From the NCBI GenBank assembly GCA_021904315.1, contig CM038915.1, forward strand, positions 18,414,001 through 18,478,000: a stretch of DNA of 64,000 nt. Direction: 5' to 3'. Below, piece after piece: positions 33,856 through 45,900 of this stretch; the stretch's first letter is position 1, and each line of letters begins with the position of its first letter. The notes under the pieces are model-generated. The model did no database searches. It was given only the letters and a program-made list of their open reading frames with translations, and was not told the DNA's origin. Both the position numbers and the translations under genes were made by a program. Source of the stretch: Sphagnum magellanicum. Lineage: Eukaryota > Streptophyta > Sphagnopsida > Sphagnales > Sphagnaceae.

Positions 33856-35639
33856 CAACCATATTGATGGAAGTGGTCAATAAAATTTTATATGATATTA
33901 TCAAGGTTTTTGTTAGTTTGACATTTTTGTCTTTAAACATCTTTTACATCTTAGCAAATTGAAGACATTCCACCACCATCTTATGCCCTTCCAAACCACA
34001 TGTGTGACAAGAAAATTACATAACTTAAACATTTTTGTTATTTTGAGTTATTACTTTGTAAACATTTGTAACTATTTTTTCCTTACTGCAATAGGTCTCC
34101 ATAACTTGTGATTTGTATGCTTGCAGTTTATATAAAACAAGTTAACTTTAACATTACATGTTGTTGATGTGGTCATTGTGGTGGGTAGATGCAAGCTATA
34201 ATGACTTAATATTGGTAAAAATTACACTCCTTACAAGTCCATACAAGATTCTTTAAAATTATTCAAATGGACATGGTTGTTACTTTAAAAAAATTATTAC
34301 TTTAATATTTGAATAGTACATGTTCAGTCACCTACAAACCTTCCCAAATCTATGTGAAAATTTGTATTTAATGTAACTGATGTCATATTTGAATTTGGAA
34401 GTCCTAAATGGAAAACCCACAAAATCCATAGGAATGATGCCCCATCTAAAACTTTCAAAAAATATGCTTTTGGGACAAAGAAATTGAAAAACAAAAGAAA
34501 ATTGCAATTCATATGGACTTATGAAAATATGGTCAAAATTTAACCATTCAAAAGTCCCTAGTTATTAAACGATTAGGGTTTTCAAAGAAAAGATTCCTCA
34601 TATGAATTTATCATCCTGTACTACATTATATATTAAATCCCAATAACAAATTTGGAATGTGAATCAATAAAAAAATTCCCATTTTGTGATGTTCCAATCA
34701 AACAACCAATCCATTTTTTCAACTTCAAAAGTCCATTATTATTAACAAATAAAATTTTTATCAATAAATAACCACACAATTATCTTCATAATGAAATTAT
34801 TAATCAAGATCAAAATCTCAATTAGTAGATCTAAGGATACATTAATCACCATATGCATTTTATTAAAGGGTACCCAGGGAAAAAACACCATTTCATCACA
34901 AAAATGAACCACCATAGCTTGCATTTACCTTAGTAAGTGTCGGTTTTGGAGTAATTAGTTGACTATGGTTTTCCACCTTAATTCCCTCCTCACATGTCAT
35001 TGCAACATATTTGTGTTGTTGTAAAATAATTTTTTTCATACATGTTGTAGCAATCCTTAAGTAAGTTTGAAGTTTAGACTTAAATATTGTAATAAAAATT
35101 TATAAATTAATTTTGTTTGTAGACTATTCGCCAATTTCATTAATCATTTATAATAAACCTCCATTCTTTTCATGTGGTCTTGTTTGAACATTTTTAACTA
35201 CGTGTATATATGTTCATCATTATTGGCAAATTTGAATTGTTTGCAAAATGCTTGTTCTAACTCTACAAAAGTGTGGTTGAAATATTTTGCAAGGAAAATT
35301 CTAATTCCATTCCAAGATTGTGTGACATATAAAGTGAATATGAACAAACTAACAATGTTTTCATCTTCCATTTCACCATTCATTCATATTGTTGCTTTGA
35401 ACATTTGTACATGAACATCAAAATTTGTCTCTTTGATGTATGATGGATCTGGAAGTTGCTTATTAACATGTTGTTTTTTAGCCTTTGTTAGTGTAACACT
35501 CCCTATCACTGGTATTGTCCATGTAGGCATTAAAAGATTACTTCCCATAAGCTTAAGTACTGGCTTTTGTGTGAGTACCTATGGAATTGGTTGAACATTA
35601 CGAGTTAGGGTGTAACCAAGTCATGCTCTCAAAAAGACC
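33856..35639 (-). pseudogene. second Ty3/gypsy gag relic, minus strand
   Basis: Minus translation between about 35445 and 35165 gives a different gag capsid family: DPSYIKETNFDVHVQMF, GEMEDENIVSLFIFTL, SWNGIRIFLAKYFNHTF, VELEQAFCKQFKFA and a following KMFKQ. Order and spacing fit gypsy capsid domains. The rest of the stretch is decayed. Its LTR/primer-binding junction may be the one near 37250-37230 on the same strand, separated by SINE-like insertions at 35.6-36.5 kb. Confidence 0.65.
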
Positions 35640-36030
35640 ACTCTATCATTTTGGACAAGTCAATTTTGACATATCCATTGTGACTAAGGTGGTATTTTTG
35701 ATTGGTAGGCTATGGACCATTTGATTGGTCATTTTGATTAGTGAAGTGGATCATTTGATTGGTCAAATTTCTACCCATATTTAAATAATCTATTTTTAAA
35801 ATGATTATCTTTTTATTTTTTAATGATAAGTAGGTAGGTCATAAAAAGGCAAGTAGGTAGGTGGTAGCCTACCCTACCCTATCCTATCGTACTTGATTTA
35901 ACTTGATATATATTACTTAATTTACTTAGCCCTTTAAACATGTACATATGTTATAAATATTAAGTTTTGAACCCTTGACCTCCTCAATGATAAATCAAGT
36001 CTTGAATTGATGGACCACACCATCAAAAGG
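35640..36030 (-). mobile_element. SINE-like unit with TAGG-rich tail, second copy
   Basis: On minus: A-box-like GGTGTGGTCCATCA (about 36025-36012), B-box-like GGGTTCAAAAC (35974-35964), an ACATGT spacer, GGTAGG/CCTACC-rich sequence (35885-35830) and an AT-rich tail. It ends near AAATTTGACCAATCAAA (35769-35753). The order matches 18181-18600. Confidence 0.5.
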
Positions 36031-36084
36031 TGTTCAATTTTTGTTAAATTTTTTGTTTCACATGTTTATTTTGACACATCACTA

Positions 36085-36545
36085 CAAGATTATGAGGTAA
36101 GTAGGTAGCTAGGTAGGTAGGTAATATGTATGTAGGTGGGTAGGTAGGTAGGACATAAATAGGTTGTATGTATGTAGGTAGGTAGGTGGGTAAGTAGTGG
36201 GTAAATAGTGGGTGGGTAGCTAAGTAGGTAGGTTGGAAGGTTATAGGTGGGAGGTATGAGGTAGGTATGTAATAGGCATAAAATGTTCCAATGAACTAGA
36301 GAACATTGGTCATATTGATTAATGATGTCAATTTTTTATGTTCAATTTGACTAAATGTCTCATTTGATTGAAACCCATTAAACATTTTGATTAAGGTTGT
36401 GCAATTTGATTGGATGTATTAGTCAAATTAATCATTTTAGTCAAGTTGATTGGTCAAAAAATACATGCCTTGAACCTTTAGTCAAAATGGACATGTCCAT
36501 TAATAAACAATGATCAATCAATCAACTTGGACCATTTGAAAAACC
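36085..36545. repeat. TAGG-rich microsatellite and GATTGGTCAAA-rich sequence
   Basis: GTAGGTAGGTAGG runs with TGGG variants (36085-36270), then repeated TTGATTGGTCAAA-type words (36330-36480), the same words that end the SINE-like units. Probably part of the same repeat family. Confidence 0.6.
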
Positions 36546-37735
36546 AAGAATTTTAGTACTGCATGTATTTTTTTTACTAATCATGGTGTCTATTTTGGTT
36601 AAATCCACAATCACTTGACTACATTTTATCATCATGGAGATTTTAATTATTAAGGCACAACTTTAATAGGTTTTTCTCCTTTTTATTACACTCCCACCAT
36701 ACTTGTTTTTATTCTTGCAAGCATGTTTTTAGGTAATGTTACAATGGTTTATGGCCCCCATTATGTTTCATGGTGTTGATCACATGTTATAAAAGATCCA
36801 TGATATTTGATAGGTCTTATTTCATATTTTAGTACAACAAAAGTACTTTGATGCACTCTTCTAGGAATGTTTTTAACTGTTTTGCTATTGTTTTCCATTT
36901 ACATTGCTTATGAACCTTGTGCATTTTGATTACTTGCTTGTCTTAATTGTTTTTGTATACTTTTAATTTTAATTTTAATTTTAAACATATTGCATATAAT
37001 GTATTTCCAAACCAATTCACAAAGGGTTGTAAATTGAATTCTTTATAAAAATTACAACTTGAAATTCAAATTTTAGCCTTGGTTCAAAAACTAATTCTAC
37101 ACTTCCTATAGACAATGACCAAATTTGGTTCCTACATTTTACAACAAAAAATTTAAACATGAACCTACCCACTACACCACTAAATATTGAACAAAAAACA
37201 ACAAAATGATTACAAAAATTACCCTAAATCCAATTCCTAGGGATGATTGCCAAATGGTAAGTATTAATTTTAATTCTATGCAATTAATATCAAAATAAGT
37301 ATGATGTTTTTGACTATAGGTTTCAAATTTATTAACAACTTTATTACTTGTAGTCCTAATACATCCTCTATCTGTAATACTAACAATTTTAATTATTATA
37401 TTTTAAAATTCATGTTAGTTTTTTTCACCGTAACATTCACATGTTCTTCCATACAAAAGTGAATACTCTTGAAACATAAACTTGCAAAAAAAAATGATAC
37501 ACAACAAAAATAAGGAGGAAAGGAGATGCTACCCCACTTCCTTCCAAAACCCCATTTGAAAAAAATGAACAAGATTTCAAAATTCTACACCGTGTCCAAA
37601 TGTGAACTAGAAATGATAAATGTCTACATGTCTAGTTTTGATATGCCTACATGTCCTTTAACTGTCATCCCATCACCTTTGAAAGAAAAAAAACTAATGG
37701 GGCCACACTAAGATCATCAATTCATGAAAAATAGT
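36546..37735. other. intergenic; LTR/primer-binding junction near 37232-37255
   Basis: Apart from the minus-strand LTR-end plus primer-binding-site signature (CTTACCATTTGGCAATCATC, about 37255-37236), no feature is recognised. The ORF at 37526-37711 is unrecognised. Confidence 0.45.
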
Positions 37736-39035
37736 TGTTCATGGTGGTAAGTTGCCTTAAGATGTGACAACACTTTGGGGTCACAAAAGACTAAGGTCTT
37801 CATAGATAATGTGTCCTTGAAGTATTTGAAACACAACCACTTGGGTCACCATGAAATAGTTGCATTAACATGACACCTTGGTGCTAATGAACATAAAATT
37901 AATTAAGGAAAGCTAATGTGGTCCTTAATGTGCTTAATTGAAAGGAGGTGTATCAAGGTGAAATGCTTTGGGGAACAAGCCAAACCTTCTGTGGAATGTT
38001 TGTTGGTGAAAGATGTCATCTTTCTAGTGGTCGATTGGTTCTTTAAATTAACCAAGTTTGAGTAAATTAAAATTAACATTATGATGACAAAGATAACAAA
38101 GCTACTTTTTAATATGTGGGTGAAACACAATGTGATGTTAAAGGTCATAGGGAATGATTGTGATACAAAATTCACTTTGGAAACTTGGGTACTTCTTATG
38201 AAAAAAATTGGGACTAAATTAAAGTTCAATACAATTTGCCATCCACAAATTGAACGATAAATGAAAAAGGTCAATGGGGTATTCTAAAACTGTGTTGTTA
38301 GCTAGTTATAGGGATTGGGGGTGATCATTTACCTAAGGTTAACAAAGTTTTGTTACAACTCAACCAAACATGAGTTATTTGAACATGTGTTTTTTTGAGT
38401 TGACATCGGGAATTAAAACATATAACCCATGGATTTAACTATCCCATGGATGGGATGGATGTTTCAAGATGGAGGCAAAAATGCCAAAGAGATGGCCAAG
38501 ATGTGTGAAGAAAAGAAAACATGCGTAGGGTAAGAAACCTTTGGAAAATACACAAGCTAGTTACAAGAAGTAGGCCAACAAGTTTTAAATACATATTCAA
38601 TTTGAGATCAATGACCTTGTGTGGTTGAACATTCAAAATTTTAAAATTCCTAGAGCTTTAACAAGTTAATTTATATTGAAGTATCCATGGCTTTGTAAAG
38701 TGTTTCACAAATTGCATTTGGATGTCTACACTTTGTGGGGCATCCAACCTTCCATGTTTCCAAGTTGAAACCATTTTACGAAAATAAAAGAAGAAAGAGA
38801 CAAAAACATGATTACTATTTAAGATTTGATTTCATTAAACATAGCCTTGTAATGGTGGTAAAATGCATTTTGGCAACAACACAAACTAAATGAGTTGCAA
38901 AAATGTACCTTGTCAAATGAAAGGGTTGCCATTTGAAAGAGGTATAGTGGGTGAACCCAACCCATTTGGACAATATGTTGGAAATGGTGGAGGAGTTCGA
39001 AACAATAAAGGGCCATAAGTTAGAATGAAGTAATA
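37736..39035 (+). pseudogene. Ty3/gypsy RNase H end, integrase and chromodomain relic, plus strand
   Basis: Plus-strand blocks in broken frames are KTKVFIDNVSLKYLK (end of RNase H, near 37790), VVDWFFKLTKFE (38028), KLLFNMWVKHNVMLKVIGND (near 38100) and DTKFTLETWVLLMKKIGTKL, HPQIER and KKVNGVF (38160-38285). The latter are the integrase core with its typical HPQ and VNG words. PMDLTIPW follows near 38430, and a chromodomain-like VKKGCHLKEV-type stretch with HLDNMLEMVEEFE near 38900-39010. Chromodomain-bearing integrases mark chromoviruses. The integrase zinc finger is largely missing, suggesting an internal deletion. Confidence 0.8.
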
Positions 39036-39559
39036 TGCACAAAAAATGTCCATGAAGCATTAAATGTTGATACATACATCAACCTTCAAAAGTGAAGGTG
39101 AAAGTTCAAATATTTTCAAACTTCACAAGAAGCAATGGTGCACAAACTTGAACCTAGGAAAATTTAACTAGGTAAATGGGAAGGTCATGCTGTGCAAAAA
39201 TTGGTCCCATGGAAGGAAAAAGTGAAAGGTTAAAATGAAACAATAACAACTAATGAAAATGGACCAAAGGAGTTAAACTTTAAAGAAAAATTCCAAGGGT
39301 CTTGATCATGCAATATTGGGGTAGTGATGTGTGTGAACTAAGATTAACTAACTTATGGGATTGATGCTTCCAATGCTCATTATCACAAACCATGTCCCTT
39401 AAGGGTAAAAAATGTTTGAAAACACATTTTAACACTATTTGTTTACTCCTTTAAACATGGTGGTTGGGGTCGTCAAATGAAACCTAAATGTGGATTTGAA
39501 ACTTAGAAAATTTGAACAATCTTTTAAGAAGTTGAAAGAAAATCAATGGGAGAATGACA

Positions 39560-39600
39560 TTAGAGGGGGTGTCACACCAAATGGGGTGTAAGTCATGACA
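39560..39600 (+). mobile_element. polypurine tract and possible 3' LTR start
   Basis: AGAGGGGG immediately followed by TGTCACACC (about 39562-39577), downstream of the plus-strand integrase relic. This is the layout expected of a gypsy polypurine tract and LTR start. The LTR end cannot be fixed. Confidence 0.4.
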
Positions 39601-39842
39601 AAAGATTATGCAGATGGGTACAAATAATACTTAAAATTTCTCAAATGTTGAAATCAAATGATTTAAACATGAATGAACCAAAATATGGAAGTAGCTAACC
39701 CAAATGATTTGTGGTAAGGGGTGATAAGATAACCTTGTCATGAAAAGGGCTAAATGCCAAAATGTCTATGAAGACATAAACTTCCAAAAGATGGGGGTGA
39801 GTGAAATGCCTTTCCATGTGAGTTCGTGCCTCATGTCTGTGT

Positions 39843-39880
<38 letters not shown>

Positions 39881-42050
39881 TGTTGGGACCACCATGGTGG
39901 GGCATTGTGGTAGCACATGCATTTGCAACTTCCCAAGTTGCTTTGTAAATTGGGAAGGGGGGGTTTCAGGATTTGAAGGTTCCAAAATCTAGATGTGAAA
40001 CAAGTAAACTTATTTTGGGGACCAATTTAGGTTGGTTAGGACAAATAGGGGTTGTCCCACTAAAACCCTTTGGGGATAATTGGGGGTTGTGTTAAGGTGA
40101 CATTAAATGTCACCCCATTAACACCCCACTAAAACCCTTAGTAGCAATATGGGTTGCTTCAAGATAACATTTGGTGTTGTTTCATTCCTTTTTTTTGGAC
40201 AACTTAAGTGTTCTCCCGAAGACAATTGAAGAGTTCTTTTGGGACATCATTTGGTGTTGTCCTTTGGGAACTTGGGAATGCTTGGGCATGTCTTGAGAGA
40301 GGTTCCATTAAACTAAGTCTTAGTTCGCATAATGAGTTTAAGTAATCGAGGAGTTTTGTCTAGGGAAGTTAGTTGGGCATGAAATTAACCATGTGTGTGT
40401 GTGGTATGTGTAGGTAGTTTAGGAATTAGGATAGGAGGTAATGTGAGGAGTTTGGCTAACATGAAGGCACAATGGTCAGAATCAAAAGGATGTATCAAGG
40501 GGGAACTTGGAATGTTGACACCATGGACATGAACAGGGTTGAAATATAATGCATATTCACATGACAAAAATTGAGAATAGAGTGAGATGTAAAGAAATGA
40601 GGTTTGATCATGGAATCATATTCCATGTTTCCATTGTTGATAACCCAAAACTACCAATCATTCCTCAAGTCCTTTCATAAAATTGTGGGTGTAATCATTA
40701 GATCATTGAGGTTGGGAGGAGGTTTCACTATGTGGACACTTTTTGTCACAATATGAATGTGAGGGGAATTTTGATTTTCTCTCCGAATCTGAAGGGAATT
40801 TTGAATTGTTGTCTACAATTGCACCTCATAGAGATTGTTTTTTTTTAAGCTTATTTTTGCATGTGGTGTTTCCAAATGCAAATTCTTAGCCAAACCCCAT
40901 GTCACTAAATGTGGGCTTTATTTCTTTTTATAAAAAATGCTTTTCATTATCTATTCTACATGCAATTTGACAAAAATGTAAAATGACATGAATACATGGT
41001 CCAACAATGACAATTTGGCAAAGTGTGAAGGGAAAAAAAAACAACAACAACAACAACAATGAAAACACAAAGTTGACTTAGTCCCATGTTTCATTTAAAC
41101 TCAAGGTTCAAATTTTGAGGTGAGTATACTTTAGAAATAATTTTTATCATATAGGTACATAACAATTTGTCAAATTCACACCTTGGAATTAAAAGTCACT
41201 TTAAATGAAGGTCCAAAGTCTAAGGTCCAATCAGATAAAACAATCTTATTGAATAAGAGCCATAAATTGGACCTAGGGCCTTTAGATGAGGGTCCAAGAG
41301 CAAAAATTGACAAATTGAGGCTAATCCTACATGGCACCATTTTGGAAGGAAAATCAAATTGGTTCGAGCCAAAAAAAAAGAGTTCACAATTTGGAGAACC
41401 AAGATGCAAGCTAGAGTCCAACTCAAGGATTCAATTTGCTTCAAACAAGTCCAAATTGGTTCTTAGGAATTTGAACCATGGACCCTATCTCAAGTGGGCC
41501 TAAGATCCCTTCTCTTTCTAAGAGGATATTCACACACCCATATATATATAAGGTGTGCCTTTGAACTCAAGTTTAAGGACCCAATTTGGCCAAACTCCAA
41601 TTTCACACCCAAGAGTTCACTAATGGCCTGTAGGGAAGGAGGTAGGTACATCGAGGGAAGGTAGGTACATGATAAGCCTCACACACACAAGCATGGTTTT
41701 ATAAAAAGAATCATACAAAACTCATATTCTTTATTTCCCTTTTGACCTTGGATTTTAAGTTTCAAAGGTATTTAATTTCAAAAATATTTATTCAAATAAA
41801 ATGTATAATTAACTAAAAGTAGATGTGGAAAAACATGAATATGCTAAAATTAGTTTTTTTTTTTTTCATTTGAAAGTAAATTACATAAAATTCTCTTCAT
41901 TTAACAAACTAATTAAGGATTTTCCCAACATTGGACAAGTATTAGAAATGGCAACAAAACCCCCTGCGTTTCCTGATAGCCTGCTTGTAAGTGCACAAAG
42001 GAAGCTGATAAGCGGTCATAGATAGCTTATCAACGCACGGTTATCAGCTT
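39601..42050. other. intergenic, probably decayed LTR sequence; poly(G) tract inside
   Basis: Contains the 36-G tract at 39843-39878, a CAACAA run (41039-41058) and a TATATATATAAGG patch near 41540. The ORF 41183-41503 is rich in GP/KSK words without a known family. No gene recognised. Confidence 0.45.
39843..39878 (+). repeat. poly(G) tract, 36 G
   Basis: An unbroken run of 36 G, the longest of three in the window. The poly-Pro ORF on the opposite strand (39695-39985) is an artefact of it. Confidence 0.95.
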
Positions 42051-42060
42051 TCATCCCTTT

Positions 42061-42161
42061 CATCCCGCCCTTCATCCGAAATCGTTTTCCCGCGAGTGAA
42101 AGCTTATCAGATTTCATCCCTTACTTCCTCAGCTTTCATCTCTTTCTTGAATCTTCCCGCC
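42061..42161 (+). promoter_or_regulatory. E2F-type sites upstream of MSH7
   Basis: TTTCCCGC at 42086-42093 matches the E2F consensus TTTSSCGC exactly. TTCCCGCC at 42154-42161 and ATCCCGCCC at 42062-42070 are near matches. All lie within 100 bp in a region otherwise of CTTTCATCCC repeats, about 0.8 kb before the start codon and near the likely transcription start. E2F control would tie expression to S phase, as known for replication and mismatch-repair genes. Confidence 0.6.
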
Positions 42162-42437
42162 CTTCTTCTTCTCTTCTCTTCTTCTTCCCCGCTTCGTATT
42201 ACCCCCGCTTGCGCTAGTTTCCACTCCGGCGCAATCTCCTGTGCTCGCGGCGATCTTGCGCGCGCGCGTCCAATTCTGTCGTCGATTGTTACTGTTTTGC
42301 GTCCTGATCAGCAAGTTTTTGTTGCTGAGCAACTGACGAAGAGGAGGATCAGCGTGCACTGGAGTTTTTCGCCTTGAGTTTTTTAAAAATTCAAATTCAT
42401 CAAATCCGAGTGGTGCTACGCAATTAAAATTGAACCT

Positions 42438-42900
42438 GTAAGTGTTCTTGGTACGCGTGACTCTCTTTTTTCTTTGTTTTTCTGCTCCCACAGCACTGTT
42501 GCGTTTTCACTCTAGTTTTGCTTTTTTACGTTTCTATGGAGAAATTGATTGCGCTGAAGCTCGTCATAATTTTGAATTACTTGAAGGTAGCTGGAAGTCA
42601 GATTGTGTGTTGTTGATATCGGCCGTGATACCGTATCCGATCTTTGGTCTTGTGTCTTGGACCTTGTCGATGCTCGTTAGCGTGAAGCAACAAGGGATTT
42701 GTTTTTGGAAGACGAAGTTGAGACCTGATATTATTGAGTAATCGGAGCTTTCAGTCTTTAGATGGAATTGCTTCGCAGTTTTGAAGGCTCAGTTCATACG
42801 TAATTTGACGTAATTTCGTCTGCTTTTTGTTTTCTTCTCTTTACTTTTGGTGGGATCTGCTTTAGGCTTACACCGAGATTAATGTACTCAAGCAGGTTGG
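42438..42900 (+). other. MSH7 5' leader with possible leader intron
   Basis: A strong donor (CCT|GTAAGTG, 42438) and acceptor candidates GCTTCGCAG (ends 42778) and TGCTTTAG (ends 42867) suggest a spliced 5' leader. Short ORFs at 42096-42741 have no motif. Confidence 0.4.
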
Positions 42901-42920
42901 CCAGTGTAATTTGTAAGAAC

Positions 42921-45900
42921 ATGGCACAGCAACGCTCTTTGTTCTCCTTCTTCAACAAAGATTCTGCGATAGCTTCAGACCACACGTCCACTTCATCACC
43001 TGTGCAATCGCGAAATGATAATAAGGGGGAGAAGCTGAGCAGCAAACATAACCGTCCGCAGCAGCAGCAGGAGCAGTCAGGTTCTGGAGTAAAGAAGGGA
43101 GTGTCGACCGTGTCCGAGTCCGATGAAACTGCACGATTGCAGATTCAATGGCCACCTCCAGGGTTCGTAAATTCAGAACAACAGTTCTCCTTGTCCTACT
43201 CATCTTCACCAGCTACAGAATTAGTGGTTTCCGTGGGATCGGAAGAGATTTGTGCTCGATTGCTGGCAAATCTCTCCACTTTCATTGCAGAAGGTTTTCC
43301 TTCGAAAATGCTTTGTCTTGCAGATTGCTGATTGTGATGCTGTGTTGTAAAAGGTACAGCGTGACAGAAGTTTGCTAACATATAGAATTGATGTGCTCTG
43401 GTTACAGGCAGCTGCAACAACAGCTGTCTTCCCTCAAGTCTAGGTCATCTGCAGCAGCTCCTGAACCCCAGGTGGCACTCTCACGGCGTTTTGTCCCTGG
43501 TTTCAAGCGTGTTCAAGATGAGGAGCCTTATGACATTGCCGAAGAGAAATTGTTGAAGACGACAGGCCCCAGCAAGAGGAGATGTTTTATGGATGTCTTG
43601 GGGGTGGAGGAGGAAGCTGCACCAGAGGGTGTATGCACTGCAGTTCAAGCCAAGTTTGACTGGCTGCATCCTGATAAGATCCGGGATGGTTCAGGAAGAA
43701 GGCCTGATCACCCTCTGTATGACAAGAGGACCCTTTTAATCCCTCAAGATGCTATGGCCAAGATGTCAGCATCACAGAAGCAGTACTGGACTCAGAAAAA
43801 GGAGTACATGGACACTCTCTTTTTCTTCAAAGTTGTATGCTTCTGGTAACCATACTGGAGTAGTGTTGTGAATTCAGTTGCAATGCCATGACAGCTGTAC
43901 AGTTATGTTAGAGTTTTGTCAGACCTGAATAAATGTCTTGATCTGGCAAATGCAGTTTGCTGCTATTGTACAATCACATTCACGACATTCTCTAACACAT
44001 TTCTGAATTTGGTGGCACAGGGAAAATTCTATGAGCTTTATGAGCTTGATGCAGAAATTGGGCATAAAGAAATGGATTGGAAACTGACTTACAGCGGTGT
44101 TGGAAAGTGCAGACAGGTTAGTTCTGTCATGATTGCTTTATTACAAGTTTTGAAGAGTGCTGAGTCTTGGTATGATTTCCAAGCAAAGTACTCAAAACTT
44201 TGTTGACTGTGGAAAAGTCATTGTCTAATGCTTTGACTGGATTCTTTTTCATGTACACAGGTTGGAGTCCCAGAGAGTGGGATAGATGATGCTGTGCAAA
44301 AGTTGGTGCGTCTTGGGTAATCTTCATCTGGCTAGCTCCTCTAGTCTTGCACTTTAAGAGGTGGAGTGCAATACTGGTGAACTATGAATGAGAGCTTGTA
44401 TGGCAGTTTTCATAATTGTTGTTCTACTGTTCCAGATACAAGGTTGGGAGGATGGAGCAGCTCGAAACATCTGATCAAGCAAAGAAACGAGGGGGTGGGG
44501 TATGTAAATTGATTCCATATACTATTTTGCCTATGTCAAATGTGCACTTTGTGGAGTTTTGGTTGGCCAAAAGATACCTTCAGTTTTCAGGCTGCAAGTT
44601 AACAACAGGGCTGCAAATTTTCAGACATATTCAGTTCTCAGGTTTCAGGTGTGTAAAAGTTGGACATCTTAGTATGCTTATCTTTGTGTACATATGTGTT
44701 TTTTAACATAGGTGTGGAGTAGAGTGTTGCAGTAGAGTAAAAATACAAGTATGTCCAGAGGAGATTGTTTTATAGGCTGTAGGGGGACTGAATGCGATTT
44801 TAATTTCTGGTTCTGCTTGATTGTTTGCAGATGGTTAATCGTGATCTTACCCAAGTGCTTAGTCCATCAACAAGGCTTGAAGGCAATATGCAAGCTGAGG
44901 CGGTTCATCTTCTTGCTTTACGTGAGGTGATAAGTTGACCCCACCTATTATGGCATGGAGACTTTTCAGTCTAGCTCTGAGTCCCATTCATCCATTTTCA
45001 TGTTAGAATTGCATAGAGTTCCTAGCTCTGGATGGTGTATTGTGCATTTCCTTCTGAGTCCATCATCTTCTATTTCATATAGTATCTGATCAAACCAAAG
45101 ACTCCTGCAAAGAGCTTACTATGCTTGGGCTCCCTGTCCTCCATCCACTAGTACCAGCCACCTTCAATCCCAGAAGCTGAATTGCATGAACTGCTGTTAA
45201 AGCAGGAACCTCTGTGTGGGTCCAAAGATAGCTCATCAAATCCAGCATCAGTTGCAGTTGGATTTGCCTTTGTGGATGCTGCTGCAGGCAAATTCTATGT
45301 GGGCACCATACAGGATGATTGCTCACGCTCAGCCTTAAGGGCACTCCTGACTCAGGTGCATAGCTTATTTCATTGTTGTTGTATTCAGATCATGTTGGTC
45401 ATGTGGGAAGTTCATTAGTTTTCTCGTGGGTGCAGCCATAGTGCTGCACTGGGAAAGAAGGTACATGGTATTGTTAGACTAGTAAACATGTCCAAATACA
45501 CAGTCTTGAGATTTGTGGCTTGAATTGTGCTGCTGCAGGTTGCACCTCAGGAAATTTTATATGAACTTGGAGGTGTTTCCTGCTTCCTTCACATTTAAGG
45601 CTCTTGAGACCATTCATGACTTTCTTCAGAATTTCTGGTCTATCACAATAATTGTTTACATTTTATCTAAGGTATGGTCAATTCAAAACAATGTGTGTTA
45701 CATGTAATAACCAGGGCTTGTATATGATTTTGCAGCTGTATCTGATGACACAATGAAAATACTTCGGAACCACCACAGCCCAGGTAGCATGAACTTTTAA
45801 ATCACTTCTCACCTTAAGGACTGAGTATCATATTGACTCAATCACTATAGCACAGATAGCACGAAGTTTCATATTGTTTCTCACCTTGTGACTGGGTGCC

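Noticed and set aside
36085..36270. Telomere-like repeat
   Set aside because: The unit is TAGG/TAGGTAGG, not the plant TTTAGGG, and it is imperfect and short.
39695..39985. Proline-rich ORF opposite the poly(G) tract
   Set aside because: The poly-Pro run is an artefact of the G homopolymer; no other motif.
41183..41503. Protein-coding gene with GPKSK-type words
   Set aside because: No family recognised, overlapping ORFs on the other strand, likely LTR context and no start or splice signals.
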